Source: Lachnoclostridium sp. UBA5725 (GTDB lineage Bacteria > Bacillota > Clostridia > Lachnospirales > Lachnospiraceae). From it: a stretch of DNA of 64,000 nt. Below the pieces are notes generated by a model that had not been told where the DNA came from, did no database searches, and worked only from the letters and a program-made list of their open reading frames with translations. Where the stretch lies: the NCBI GenBank assembly GCA_002419585.1, contig DIGJ01000020.1, positions 1 through 64,000 of the forward strand, in the 5' to 3' direction. Shown one piece after another: positions 36,801 to 44,387 of the stretch. Within the stretch, counting starts at the first letter, position 1. Each line of letters begins with the position of its first letter. Position numbers and translations under genes: made by a program.

Positions 36801-37686
36801 TCTAGTTCCATTTTACCCAGATCAAATTGTTGCAGAAGCAGAATCAGCTGCGCTTTATGGAACGGCATCCACCAATAACAACCATTGGTTTTACGAAGGT
36901 AGAGGTTTTGCAGATGGAATAATTTCCATAGGAGCAGGCGTATCCTTTGGTGTGACTGTACCAAATGCGGGTAATTATGATACTGTTTTGAGATACTGCA
37001 ATGGTACGAGTGGAAGTAAAACCGTCAATGTATATGTCAATAATCAATACTGCACTACGCTTACAGTACCTAGCAATGGTGGTAATTGGAATGACTGGAA
37101 AGATATAGCGACTTCGCTTCCTTTGGTAAATGGAGAAAACACAATTTCATATCGATATGATTCTTCAAATAGTGGCAACATCAATATAGATCAGATGCGT
37201 GTTTTGATAAATACCTCCACTATAAAACCTATGAATTTATTAGATAATGCTGGATTTGAGCGGGAAACCAATGATTCAAATTGGACCGAGTGGCATCCAA
37301 GTGGTCAATCATTAGCCTATGGAGTAGATTCTGGATCAGGAATGAATCCACCAGAATCAGCGAAGGAAGGCGATAGACGAGCTTATTTTTATAGTGCAAG
37401 TGCTTATCAGCAGAGCATTCATCAAGGGGTTTCGGTTGCGAATGGTACCTATCGGGTAGAAGCATGGGTGAAAACATCAAATACTACACCGACCACTAAT
37501 CGATTGGAAGTTAGTAATTATGGCGGATCTGCAATCTATGCGAATTTGCCTACAGAAAGTGGTTGGAGGCGAGTTGTTGTTGACAATATCAATGTAACCA
37601 GTGGATATGTTGATGTGGGATTCTATGTTGCATCGTCTGGAAATACTGTGGTACACATAGATGGAGTAAAGTTATATAAAAAGTAG
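33847..37686 (+). CDS. Secreted GH31 with two CBM35, CtsZ-like 6-alpha-glucosyltransferase
   Basis: This is a secreted protein of 1279 residues. A signal peptide ends in IDA, leaving mature YTSALGNVV, close to the YVSSLGN start I recall for the alpha-isomaltosylglucosaccharide-forming enzyme (CtsZ, about 1284 residues). The nucleophile is D434 in GWWNDE and the acid/base D496 in WSGD, a different motif style from its neighbour. CBM35-like modules lie at about 857-985 and 994-1119, and a further beta-sandwich CBM at about 1130-1279. The known enzyme moves glucose from maltodextrin ends to form alpha-1,6 tips. GGGAGG precedes the ATG. Confidence 0.82.
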   Translation: MRQQNSRKLSWITKFIGIFGVSCILIGSFYTTSIDAYTSALGNVVGTQVDGNSLTVTVDNGTEANDDLLVLDVCDEGVIKVDYRPNSIAPSSDTPMIDPNLSWDSVDCTINTNADPITLETTDMRVEISKTPCRMTVKKADGTTLFYEPGSGGVYYDGVRFVREDSTNLYGIHSYDCFSNNGELLRNNNTSAATAGQQGNSGGPFMWSTAGYGLLVDSDGGYPYTNSTDKKMEFYYGGTPQEGRRYVKSDVEYYIMLGEPKEIMKSYAKITGTSPMMPKWSLGFSNFEWNINEAELTSMVDTYRAKNIPIDSYALDYDWKQYGENNYGEFAWNTSKFPSSASTDLKTTMQNKGIKLIGITKPRIVTKLSNGTTTVQGSDAASGNYFYPGHNEYTDYFLPVTVRSIDPYSESERTWWWNHSIDSFNKGIVGWWNDETDKVSSGGAEYWFGNFTTLHLSQALYEGQRNYTSGQTRVWQTARNYYPGTQRYATSIWSGDVGAQFYKGEKISWAAGLNEQKAVLLSTINNGQPKWGMDGGGFNQNSGTIQNPSPELYTRWLQFGAFTPVFRVHGNNYQQRQPWYFGSSAEEATKSVIQLRYSLIPYMYSYERSAYDTGLGLIRPLVFEYPSDSNVANDTDAWMFGDWLLTAPVTQKGQSCKWIYLPQGEWIDYNRGRVYTGGTTIPYSLNAKDWSDIPLFIKKGAIIPRQKVDDYVGESTVDEIMVDIFPDSSTTSFDYYDDNGSTYDYESNQYLKQTIQAILANDTVNVTVGPKEGIYENGVEYYYLLVHNKAGTAVNMNGSSLTQYSEYSNLEQAQGSGFSIGKDVYGDVTYIKIPAASTTSIQLSVTGNATVSSSTQKYEAEQSSLSGATLSTQAGINTNHTGYSGLGFVDGFHNDKAAMTYYAKVANAGNYKVVLRYANGGSAAKSMSVYVNGNYEAQVNFDVTSDWNTWGNVTQVLPLAAGNNSIKIQYDTAAGDSGNINMDYILVPFYPDQIVAEAESAALYGTASTNNNHWFYEGRGFADGIISIGAGVSFGVTVPNAGNYDTVLRYCNGTSGSKTVNVYVNNQYCTTLTVPSNGGNWNDWKDIATSLPLVNGENTISYRYDSSNSGNINIDQMRVLINTSTIKPMNLLDNAGFERETNDSNWTEWHPSGQSLAYGVDSGSGMNPPESAKEGDRRAYFYSASAYQQSIHQGVSVANGTYRVEAWVKTSNTTPTTNRLEVSNYGGSAIYANLPTESGWRRVVVDNINVTSGYVDVGFYVASSGNTVVHIDGVKLYKK

Positions 37687-37715
37687 AGAATACTAAAATC
37701 AATTGAAGGGTTAAC

Positions 37716-37768
37716 ATTGGGACTGCTGTGAAATGGAGAAAAATCTCATCTTACAGCAGTCTCAATAA
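37716..37768 (+). other. Stem-loop between the ctsZ-like gene and pgmB
   Basis: ATTGGGACTGCTGT pairs with ACAGCAGTCTCAAT with a mismatch, and ATGGAGA pairs with TCTCAT further in. No T-run follows, so read-through into pgmB is likely. Partial termination or message protection are both possible. Confidence 0.65.
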
Positions 37769-37814
37769 ATGGTTGATAAGTTTATATGAAAACTAGAATT
37801 GGGAGGCCTAAAGT

Positions 37815-38453
37815 ATGAAATACGATGCCGTGATTTTTGACTTGGATGGAGTGATATGCCATACGGATTTATATCATTTTAAAGCATGGAGTAGGATAGC
37901 GGATAAGCTAGGTATTTACTTTGATGAAAAAATAAATAATCGATTGCGAGGAGTAAGTAGAATGGAAAGCCTGGAAATACTGCTTGAGAATTACAACGGA
38001 GAGATAGCCGAAGTGGAGAAGATTATGTATGCGGAAGAGAAAAATAATCAATATAAAGAACTGTTAAAAGAACTCTCTCCCGCAAACTTAAGCATAGAAG
38101 TAAAAGATACATTGGATGCCTTACGTCTTAAGGGAATCAAACTTGCAATTGGATCTTCAAGCCAGAATGCTAAATTTATTCTAAAGCAGATAGGATTAGA
38201 AAATTACTTTGATGCCATAACAGATGGATGTGATATCATGCATTCAAAACCAAATCCGGAAGTATTTATAAAGGCGGCGCGAAAATTGAACGAAGAGCCA
38301 GAGCGTTGCTTGGTGGTAGAGGATTCTGTGGCAGGAATACAAGCAGCAAAATCTGGTGGTATGGAAAGTGCTGCAATAGGAGATGCGGTATCCTCACCTA
38401 TCGCAAATTATCATTTACATGAATTTAGAGATTTATTAAAGATTATAGATTGA
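37815..38453 (+). CDS. pgmB: Beta-phosphoglucomutase
   Basis: This cytoplasmic HAD-superfamily enzyme interconverts beta-glucose 1-phosphate and glucose 6-phosphate. Motif I is FDLDGVICHTD with nucleophile D10 and acid/base D12. A helical cap follows with NRLRGVSRMESLEILL, typical of beta-PGM. Then come motif II IGSSSQN and the metal-binding VVEDSVAGIQAAK. At 212 residues its length is normal. It is downstream of the secreted GH31 genes and provides the metabolic outlet for the GH65 phosphorylase product. A terminator follows. Confidence 0.93.
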   Translation: MKYDAVIFDLDGVICHTDLYHFKAWSRIADKLGIYFDEKINNRLRGVSRMESLEILLENYNGEIAEVEKIMYAEEKNNQYKELLKELSPANLSIEVKDTLDALRLKGIKLAIGSSSQNAKFILKQIGLENYFDAITDGCDIMHSKPNPEVFIKAARKLNEEPERCLVVEDSVAGIQAAKSGGMESAAIGDAVSSPIANYHLHEFRDLLKIID

Positions 38454-38474
38454 CACGGGTATCAAAAAGTCATA

Positions 38475-38526
38475 AAAACTACTTGCGGTGTAGAGTGAAA
38501 GCTCTATAACACAAGTAGTTTTTTGT
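38475..38526 (+). terminator. Terminator of the glucan locus
   Basis: AAAACTACTTG pairs with CAAGTAGTTTT with an inner GTGTAGAG/CTCTATAACAC stem, followed by a T-run. It lies 22 bases after pgmB and marks the end of the operon. Confidence 0.85.
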
Positions 38527-38601
38527 CTTGACAACTGCATACTATAGTTTTATAATTATCGACCAACTGTAAAATAGCACAATGAATGGAGGATAAGAAA
38601 C

Positions 38602-39069
38602 ATGGGAATACGAATAGCAAATAAGAATGATTTTGAAACGGTGTATAAATTATTCGATCAAATTTTCAGGTTACATCTAGATAGAAGGCCTGATATATAC
38701 AAAGACGGGGTAGTAATTACTAAAGAGCGCTATAAAGAAATGATAGAAAATCCAAACGATGTGATATTATTATGGATAGAGGATGATAAAGTGGCTGGAT
38801 TATGCCATATGATTAAAAATGAATTAGTAGGAATACCTATTTTGAAAGCGGATGTACAAGTATTTATTGAAGACTTTGTTGTAGATTCTGAGTATCGATC
38901 AAAGGGGATTGGAAGAAAACTTTTTGAAGCAGCGAAGCTAAAAGCGAAAGAGTGGAATTCCAATTATTTAGAGCTAAATGTCTGGGAAGTAAACAAAGAA
39001 GCAGAGTGTTTCTATAACAAAATGGGATTAAAGGTAAAAAGTAAACGGATGGAGTGTACACTAGATTAA
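38602..39069 (+). CDS. GNAT-family N-acetyltransferase
   Basis: This 155-residue acetyl-CoA-dependent transferase has motif A VVDSEYRSKGIGRKLFEAAKLKAKE, with the R-x-x-G-x-G pyrophosphate-binding loop. The motif B region NYLELNVWEVNKEAECFYNKMGLK is also present. An N-terminal RIANKNDFETVYKLF opening is usual for stand-alone GNATs. The substrate is unknown. A GGAGG site precedes the ATG. It is isolated by terminators and has no functional link to its neighbours. Confidence 0.85.
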   Translation: MGIRIANKNDFETVYKLFDQIFRLHLDRRPDIYKDGVVITKERYKEMIENPNDVILLWIEDDKVAGLCHMIKNELVGIPILKADVQVFIEDFVVDSEYRSKGIGRKLFEAAKLKAKEWNSNYLELNVWEVNKEAECFYNKMGLKVKSKRMECTLD

Positions 39070-39129
39070 GGCATACTAATATTTCCGTTCGAATAGAATA
39101 GTAATTGAATAAATGGTAAAAGGATTTTT

Positions 39130-40395
39130 ATGCAAATATATGTAGTAGAAGCAGGAGTTACAGTAGATGATATAGCAAAAAGATTTTCGGTTCCAGCGGA
39201 AGACATTATATATAGTAATCAATTGGTTAGTCCTTATCCATTAGCGATAGGGCAGGCGCTATTAATACCGATTAAGGAAGAACATGAAAAGAGTCAGCTT
39301 TTATTATCCTTGGGTTATGCATATCCCTTTATCAATCCGGATGTATTAAAGGAGACGCTTACTTATCTAACCGAATTAGCAATATTTTCCTATGGTTTTA
39401 CAACGGAAGGTTACTTGATACCACCGGAACTTCCAGATGATTGGATGATAACAGAGGCGATAAATGCAAAAACACTGCCGATACTTACCTTAACACCATT
39501 AGGGCCGGATGGAAAATTTAGTAATGAGTTAATTACGGCTGTGGTAAATAACCAGGTGGCAAAGCAAAATTTGATTGATCAACTAAAGAATACGTTGCAA
39601 ACAAAAGGATATAAAGGAGTCGACGTAGATTTTGAATATATCAAACAAGAAGACCGGGATGCGTTTACCTCTTTTGTAAAAGATCTGACGGTACAGATGA
39701 ACGCACTTGACTATCGAGTTTCGGTTGCTCTTGCTCCGAAGACTTCAAGTGAACAGGTAGGGTTACTCTATCAAGGCAAAGATTACGGAGGTCTTGGTGC
39801 TGCTGCAAATTCTGTGTTATTAATGACTTATGAATGGGGATATACATATGGGCCGCCTATGGCAGTAGCGCCAATCGATAAGCAACGCCAAGTCGTAGAA
39901 TATGCAATTACAGAAATACCGAGGGGAAAGATTAAGCTAGGCATACCAAACTATGGGTACGACTGGCCACTTCCTTATGAAAAAGGGGTTACTGTGGCAA
40001 AAACAGTCGGTGTTGTGGAAGCGGTACAGATTGCGGTTAAATATGGCGTAAATATTGAATTTGATGAAGTTGCAAAATCACCATTTTTCCGTTACTTTGA
40101 TGAAAATGGGATTCAACATGAAGTGTGGTTTGAAGATGTTCGAAGTATGCAGGCAAAATTTGATTTGATTAAGGAATTTACCCTACAAGGATGTGGATAT
40201 TGGCAGGTAATGAAGCTGTTTCGTGCAAATTGGATTTTGTTGGATGATAATTTTTATATTAATAAAGCGGCAGCGCCAAGTACACCAGCAACACCAGCCG
40301 CGCCAGCAACACCAGCCGAGCCAGCAACACCAGCTACGCCAACGGCACCAGCTACACCACCTTCGCCAACAACCCCAAACACCCCAACTACTTAA
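39130..40395 (+). CDS. LysM-GH18 protein, spore peptidoglycan hydrolase-like
   Basis: Residues 2-45 form one LysM domain (YVVEAGVTVDDIAKRF ... PLAIGQALLIP). Residues 55-375 form a GH18 barrel with catalytic motif GVDVDFE, acid E169, and the later GKIKLGIPNYGYDWP. There is no signal peptide. This architecture matches YaaH/SleL-type spore cortex N-acetylglucosaminidases, which are loaded on spores from the mother cell. The last 40 residues are a Pro/Ala/Thr tail built from near-repeats of an 18-base unit, which is unusual for the family. A decayed copy of part of this gene lies at 44267. Confidence 0.85.
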   Translation: MQIYVVEAGVTVDDIAKRFSVPAEDIIYSNQLVSPYPLAIGQALLIPIKEEHEKSQLLLSLGYAYPFINPDVLKETLTYLTELAIFSYGFTTEGYLIPPELPDDWMITEAINAKTLPILTLTPLGPDGKFSNELITAVVNNQVAKQNLIDQLKNTLQTKGYKGVDVDFEYIKQEDRDAFTSFVKDLTVQMNALDYRVSVALAPKTSSEQVGLLYQGKDYGGLGAAANSVLLMTYEWGYTYGPPMAVAPIDKQRQVVEYAITEIPRGKIKLGIPNYGYDWPLPYEKGVTVAKTVGVVEAVQIAVKYGVNIEFDEVAKSPFFRYFDENGIQHEVWFEDVRSMQAKFDLIKEFTLQGCGYWQVMKLFRANWILLDDNFYINKAAAPSTPATPAAPATPAEPATPATPTAPATPPSPTTPNTPTT

Positions 40396-40430
40396 CAATT
40401 AATATTTTCATAGGTTTCAAACATAAAAAG

Positions 40431-40464
40431 TCAAGGGTAACTTACGTTATACCTTGATTTTTTT
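40431..40464 (+). terminator. Terminator, repeat family copy 1
   Basis: TCAAGG-GTAA pairs with TTATACCTTGA around CTTACG and is followed by seven T. Near-identical hairpins occur at 41203 and 44350. Confidence 0.8.
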
Positions 40465-40604
40465 GCTTGTCCGATAGAAGCAATTTTTGAATCTTTTATT
40501 TTAATGATAGTATTTTAAACGTTTGTGACAAAAAATAGGTATAAAGTGCTATAATTAATATACTTTGATGAAAATTATTTTTTAAAGAGGAAAGGGAGAG
40601 AAAA

Positions 40605-41188
40605 ATGAAATTTTATATTAAATTAAAAAAACAAATAGTCGTTGCCTATTGACAATAGCAATAATTATTGGAATTTCTTGCAATTTATTCGCACATAAGG
40701 CGAATGCAGCAGACAAAGATAAGATTACGAAAGATACATATGGTGTAGTGGAGGCTGTGTCAATTGGAACAACAAAAATTATAGTTTCATATCCCAAAAT
40801 TAAAAGCATTGAACTAACGGACAATGTAGTAGAAACAGGTTCCATCGATAAAAAAGGCACGAATCAAAAGGTTATTGATAAAGCAGAGAAGCTTTATGAT
40901 ACAAAGTTAGAAACTAGCAATATGGTAAATTATTACCGCACATTTGATAGCTTATCTGATTATGATTTTTCAAACAGTAATCACGACATCATTGACGTAC
41001 CTATCGTTGTATGTAGTTCATATACCGATGAGACTCCAATGGATGCAGATAAGTATTACGTCTGTCCAATGGATCGATCCATATCTGATGCAATGAAAGA
41101 GAAAATGAAAGCGCCTATAAGTGGATATAAAGTCAAAAAAAATGTAAACGGAAACCGTAAAGGTTGGTATCATTGGGTTTTAAAATAA
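40605..41188 (+). CDS. Secreted small protein, frameshifted in a poly-A run
   Basis: I do not recognise the family. The good start, ATG 40605 with GAAAGGGAGAG upstream, reads only 15 codons before a TGA at 40650. The long frame begins at TTG 40649, which has no ribosome site of its own. Adding one A to the run of seven at 40625-40631 would join both parts and produce an ideal signal peptide: basic start, hydrophobic LLTIAIIIGISC, then AHKANA before the mature part. The remaining 160 residues are hydrophilic, with a WYHWVLK end. It may be a pseudogene, a slippage- or phase-variable gene, or a sequencing error. Confidence 0.6.
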
Positions 41189-41202
41189 AATACTGCAATC
41201 GA

Positions 41203-41240
41203 AAAAATCAAGGGTAGCGATTAGGCTATTCCTTGATTTT
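41203..41240 (+). terminator. Terminator, repeat family copy 2
   Basis: AAAATCAAGG-GTAGC pairs with GCTATTCCTTGATTTT. It is the second member of the hairpin family in this region. It follows the frameshifted gene and is also placed to terminate the minus-strand gene at 41284. Confidence 0.75.
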
Positions 41241-41283
41241 AATATTTTACATAAAGTTCGAAGCTTGTTATTTCTTGTGCTGA

Positions 41284-41550
41284 CTATTCATTTTCAGAAT
41301 CGTGAGCAGTATCAATACCTTTTAAAATAGTATCTAATTTATTTTCGATGCGAACTATCTTATTGATAATCACACTTAGTCCATACATAAGTATAGACAA
41401 TACGCATCCTCCGATACCAGCAATAATAGGTATGATAATATTTCCTTCGGCATCTAATGAAATGAGAATCCAGAAACAAGTAATAATTATACTCAATATA
41501 AATAAAACTTTAGAAGCAGTGGAAAAAGTATTTAAATTATCGTGAAACAT
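41284..41550 (-). CDS. Small two-helix membrane protein, unknown function
   Basis: This 88-residue protein has two hydrophobic segments at about 13-32 and 37-62, then an amphipathic C-terminal tail with IVRIENKLDTILKGID, possibly a short coiled coil. GGGGGATT precedes the ATG on the minus strand. It is a lone gene, transcribed opposite to its neighbours. I recognise no family. Confidence 0.6.
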   Translation of the reverse strand: MFHDNLNTFSTASKVLFILSIIITCFWILISLDAEGNIIIPIIAGIGGCVLSILMYGLSVIINKIVRIENKLDTILKGIDTAHDSENE

Positions 41551-41805
41551 AATAATCCCCCTAGTGTAAAATCTCTAGGATAATTATACTTGATTAGGGA
41601 TATTTTTACAATATTCATCGGTTGTAAGAAGAGAATGTTGTGATAGACTGAGATAAACGGAGGGGAAGAAGATATCTTTTAGGTTATGATAATTATTATT
41701 GGCAAAAGCAAAAACACTTACAAAAGTTTAATGAATGAAAAAAATTTAAACGCATGCAATATTTTATAGATGTCAGGAATGTTTATAGTGAAAGGAGGAT
41801 ATTGA

Positions 41806-42297
41806 ATGAAATTACAACGATCGGAAGCAGAAACAGTTGCAGTAATAGAACAGTACTCAGATACTCTTTATAAAATAGCTCTTTCTTACACACGGTGTCC
41901 GGCAACGGCAGAAGATATTTTACAAGATACCTTCCTTAAGTATATGCAGTGTCAAATTGAATTTGAAAATGCAGAACATACAAAAGCATGGTTAATCCGG
42001 GTAGTTATCAATGAAAGCAAAAAGTTTTATCGACTATTTTGGAATTCAAAACGAATTCCCTTAGAAGACATCTATTCTTTTGAAATCCCAGAGCGTCATG
42101 ATATATTTTATGCTGTTATGAATTTGCCAAAAAAATATAGAATGGTAATTCATCTATTTTACTATGAGGAATTTTCTGTCAAAGAAATAAGCAAAATTTT
42201 AAATCAAAAAGAAAATACCGTTCTATCATGGTTACATAGGGCAAGAAAATTGCTGAAAAGAGATATGGAGGTAGAATATGAATATAGAAGAATATAA
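41806..42297 (+). CDS. ECF-type RNA polymerase sigma factor
   Basis: This 163-residue sigma-70 family factor has region 2 with ALSYTRCPATAEDILQDTFLKYM and region 4 with LPKKYRMVIHLFYYEEFSVKEISKILNQKENTVLSWLHRARKLLK, the -35-recognition helix-turn-helix. AAAGGAGG precedes the ATG. It overlaps the next gene by 20 bases, so it is coupled to a membrane protein likely to be its anti-sigma factor. Target promoters cannot be inferred from this window. Confidence 0.9.
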   Translation: MKLQRSEAETVAVIEQYSDTLYKIALSYTRCPATAEDILQDTFLKYMQCQIEFENAEHTKAWLIRVVINESKKFYRLFWNSKRIPLEDIYSFEIPERHDIFYAVMNLPKKYRMVIHLFYYEEFSVKEISKILNQKENTVLSWLHRARKLLKRDMEVEYEYRRI

Positions 42298-43093
42298 AAG
42301 AGCAATGCAGGAAGTAAATGTCGATAAGGATAAGATAAAATTAAGATTTGAAAGTTCAATGGATGAAAAGAAGAAAAAACATCTAAGAATAGTTCAACCA
42401 AATAATTTTAATAGAAAAATACGGATTTGTGTAACATCTTTAATTCTAATATTTATGTTGATTAACGTAAAATCTTTGAACAATGCAGATGTCGCGAACT
42501 TTACAATCACGGTATATGCATCTGATTTAAACAAAGAATTATTGCTATCAAAAAATCCCGTTTCTCTTTCTACATCCAATCAATTCAATATTCAGGCTAT
42601 TACAAATGAGGGAAAGAACAGTGAGACTGGATCTGTAAATTTTGATTTAAATTTTAAGTGTGAGGGTAAAAATATTAGAAAAATCACATATCAACTATCG
42701 GATAAAACAATTTCTCGAGAAAACAGGAGCGAGGCAGTAGCATGGTTTGCTGAAAATGATGATTCATACGGTACAATCCCCGATTCAACTAGTAATGAAG
42801 ATGTAAGTGTTTACAGATCTTATCGTGATAATACGAATCATACCTGTTACGTTACAAAAATGATAGGGAATAGTTATTCCGTAGATTATGAAAATCAAAA
42901 CGATAAACAATATGCATTAGAAATAAACCTTTTTCAAAATGAAAAAGGTGAACTGGAAGCTAAAAAATTTACAATTACTGTCATCTTAACATTAGATGAT
43001 GGTTCTACTTTGGAAAAACATATTTTAGTACGTCCGCTGATTGCAGATACTTCGGAATACGAGATATCTAAAATAGAAATAACACTAAAATAA
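42278..43093 (+). CDS. Probable anti-sigma factor, single-pass membrane protein
   Basis: This 271-residue protein has a cytoplasmic N-terminus of about 45 residues, one membrane helix at about 48-66 (RICVTSLILIFMLINV) and an extracytoplasmic domain of about 200 residues. It overlaps the ECF sigma gene, the usual arrangement for a cognate regulator of clostridial ECFs (often labelled DUF4179). No zinc-binding H-C-C motif is present. The anti-sigma role rests on context, not on a motif. Confidence 0.65.
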   Translation: MNIEEYKRAMQEVNVDKDKIKLRFESSMDEKKKKHLRIVQPNNFNRKIRICVTSLILIFMLINVKSLNNADVANFTITVYASDLNKELLLSKNPVSLSTSNQFNIQAITNEGKNSETGSVNFDLNFKCEGKNIRKITYQLSDKTISRENRSEAVAWFAENDDSYGTIPDSTSNEDVSVYRSYRDNTNHTCYVTKMIGNSYSVDYENQNDKQYALEINLFQNEKGELEAKKFTITVILTLDDGSTLEKHILVRPLIADTSEYEISKIEITLK

Positions 43094-43240
43094 TTCTGGA
43101 ATTGCTCAAAGGATTTTATAATCAAGGGAAAACTATACGTTTTAATAAGTAGATTGACTTACTATATTTGGAAATGTATCATAAGATAAAAGGAATCGCA
43201 ATTTTGTGTACTACATATTATTTGAATGAGAGAGGTTGAT

Positions 43241-43759
43241 ATGAAAAAGAATGATGTTAAACTTTACAATTTGATTTTTCCAATATGGCTTTTATGGCTA
43301 ATCCCAATTACGTGGATAGTCGTTCTTCCTGCAAATTTTGTTGTGGATTTGATGGTTGTTGTGCTAACGATGAAATATTTGAGAATACAAAATATCAAAA
43401 AGAATGCTAAAACTGTAATTTTCAGAGTTTGGATATTTGGATTTGTCGCAGACTTTATAGGCACAGCGGCTATGTTTATGGCTAATTTAATTGATTTTAA
43501 CTACGAAACACAGCTAGGAAGATGGTGGTACAACAATATCACAAATGCAGTCAGCTATAATCCCTTTGAAAGCGTTTATGCAGTGCTATGGGTGACTATG
43601 TGCGTGATAATAACTGCATTTTTTATATTCTTATTCAACTATAAATTTTGTCTGAAAAAATTAGACCTTGATGATAGTCAAAAGAAAAAGATTGCATTGT
43701 CACTGGCTGTATTTACAGCACCATATTTATTCTATGTTCCTACGTCTTGGTTTTTTTGA
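43241..43759 (+). CDS. Multi-pass membrane protein, unknown function
   Basis: This 172-residue protein has about four hydrophobic segments: about 10-45 (probably two helices), 65-85, 115-140 and 150-170. ATG 43241 has AGAGAGG upstream and is preferred to the in-frame ATG at 43226. It stands 147 bases after the anti-sigma gene and may belong to the same regulon. I recognise no family. Confidence 0.62.
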   Translation: MKKNDVKLYNLIFPIWLLWLIPITWIVVLPANFVVDLMVVVLTMKYLRIQNIKKNAKTVIFRVWIFGFVADFIGTAAMFMANLIDFNYETQLGRWWYNNITNAVSYNPFESVYAVLWVTMCVIITAFFIFLFNYKFCLKKLDLDDSQKKKIALSLAVFTAPYLFYVPTSWFF

Positions 43760-43780
43760 TTTATATTAAGGGAGTATCCT

Positions 43781-44218
43781 ATGAAGAAAAAATATGTACT
43801 TTTATCAATTTTGACATGGAGTTACTTAGTTGGATATATATTATGTAAATTCTATTTTGCACAGGGGAAGCCGATGGAAAGTTATACTGCGGCATGGTTA
43901 TTCAGACATTCATTTATGTATACTTGGATAATCGTCATTTTGTTTGCTGTTTTCAACAAACCTTTTACAGCTATATCTACAACTATAGGTTGTTTTCTTG
44001 GTATCGTAATAGGTGATATCCTTGGAGAATGGGTAAGAACAGTCAGAATAGAAAAAGTTGAAGTAATGATAAAAAGTGGAATCGAAGTAAGTAAGGAAGT
44101 CGAAGCAAAGGCATACTATCATTTTGGAGTTTTTCCTATCTGGTTCAGTGTAATTTTCCTGCTTTTAATATTAGGATTTATTGTTGATCAAATATTGAAA
44201 CAAAAAGTATGTCCATAA
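43781..44218 (+). CDS. Multi-pass membrane protein, unknown function
   Basis: This 145-residue protein has four hydrophobic segments, at about 5-25, 45-62, 66-85 and 117-138. A charged central loop lies between the third and fourth (VRTVRIEKVEVMIKSG). AAGGGAG precedes the ATG, 21 bases after the previous stop, so the two small membrane genes are probably one operon. I recognise no family. Confidence 0.62.
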   Translation: MKKKYVLLSILTWSYLVGYILCKFYFAQGKPMESYTAAWLFRHSFMYTWIIVILFAVFNKPFTAISTTIGCFLGIVIGDILGEWVRTVRIEKVEVMIKSGIEVSKEVEAKAYYHFGVFPIWFSVIFLLLILGFIVDQILKQKVCP

Positions 44219-44266
44219 AGGAATAATAACTCAGAGGGGTTAAAAATAAGCACGAAAAATACCTTA

Positions 44267-44329
44267 GATTACAGGAATACCGAGAGGAAAGACTAAAATT
44301 AGGAATACCAAACTTTGAATACGACTGGA
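44267..44329 (+). pseudogene. Decayed fragment of a LysM-GH18 gene
   Basis: This 63-base stretch aligns with 39905-39966 of the intact GH18 gene (the part encoding TEIPRGKIKLGIPNYGYDW) at roughly 80 percent, with a one-base insertion that breaks the frame. It is followed within about 20 bases by a copy of the same terminator hairpin that ends the intact gene. So a second GH18 copy with its 3' flank once stood here and lost almost everything between. The rest of the gap 44219-44574 shows no other gene. Confidence 0.75.
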
Positions 44330-44349
44330 AATTCATAGAACACAAACAT

Positions 44350-44387
44350 AAAAATCAAGGGTAGTATTACGTTATCCCTTGATTTTT
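44350..44387 (+). terminator. Terminator, repeat family copy 3
   Basis: AAAATCAAGGGTA pairs with TATCCCTTGATTTT around GTATTACGT, followed by T-rich sequence. It is closest to copy 1 (40431), sharing the TTACGTTAT loop side and the preceding AAACATAAAAA. Confidence 0.75.

Noticed and set aside
39847..40398. Minus-strand ORF rich in Cys/Trp opposite the GH18 tail
   Set aside because: It is a mirror of the Pro/Ala/Thr repeat code and has no ribosome site; a shadow frame.
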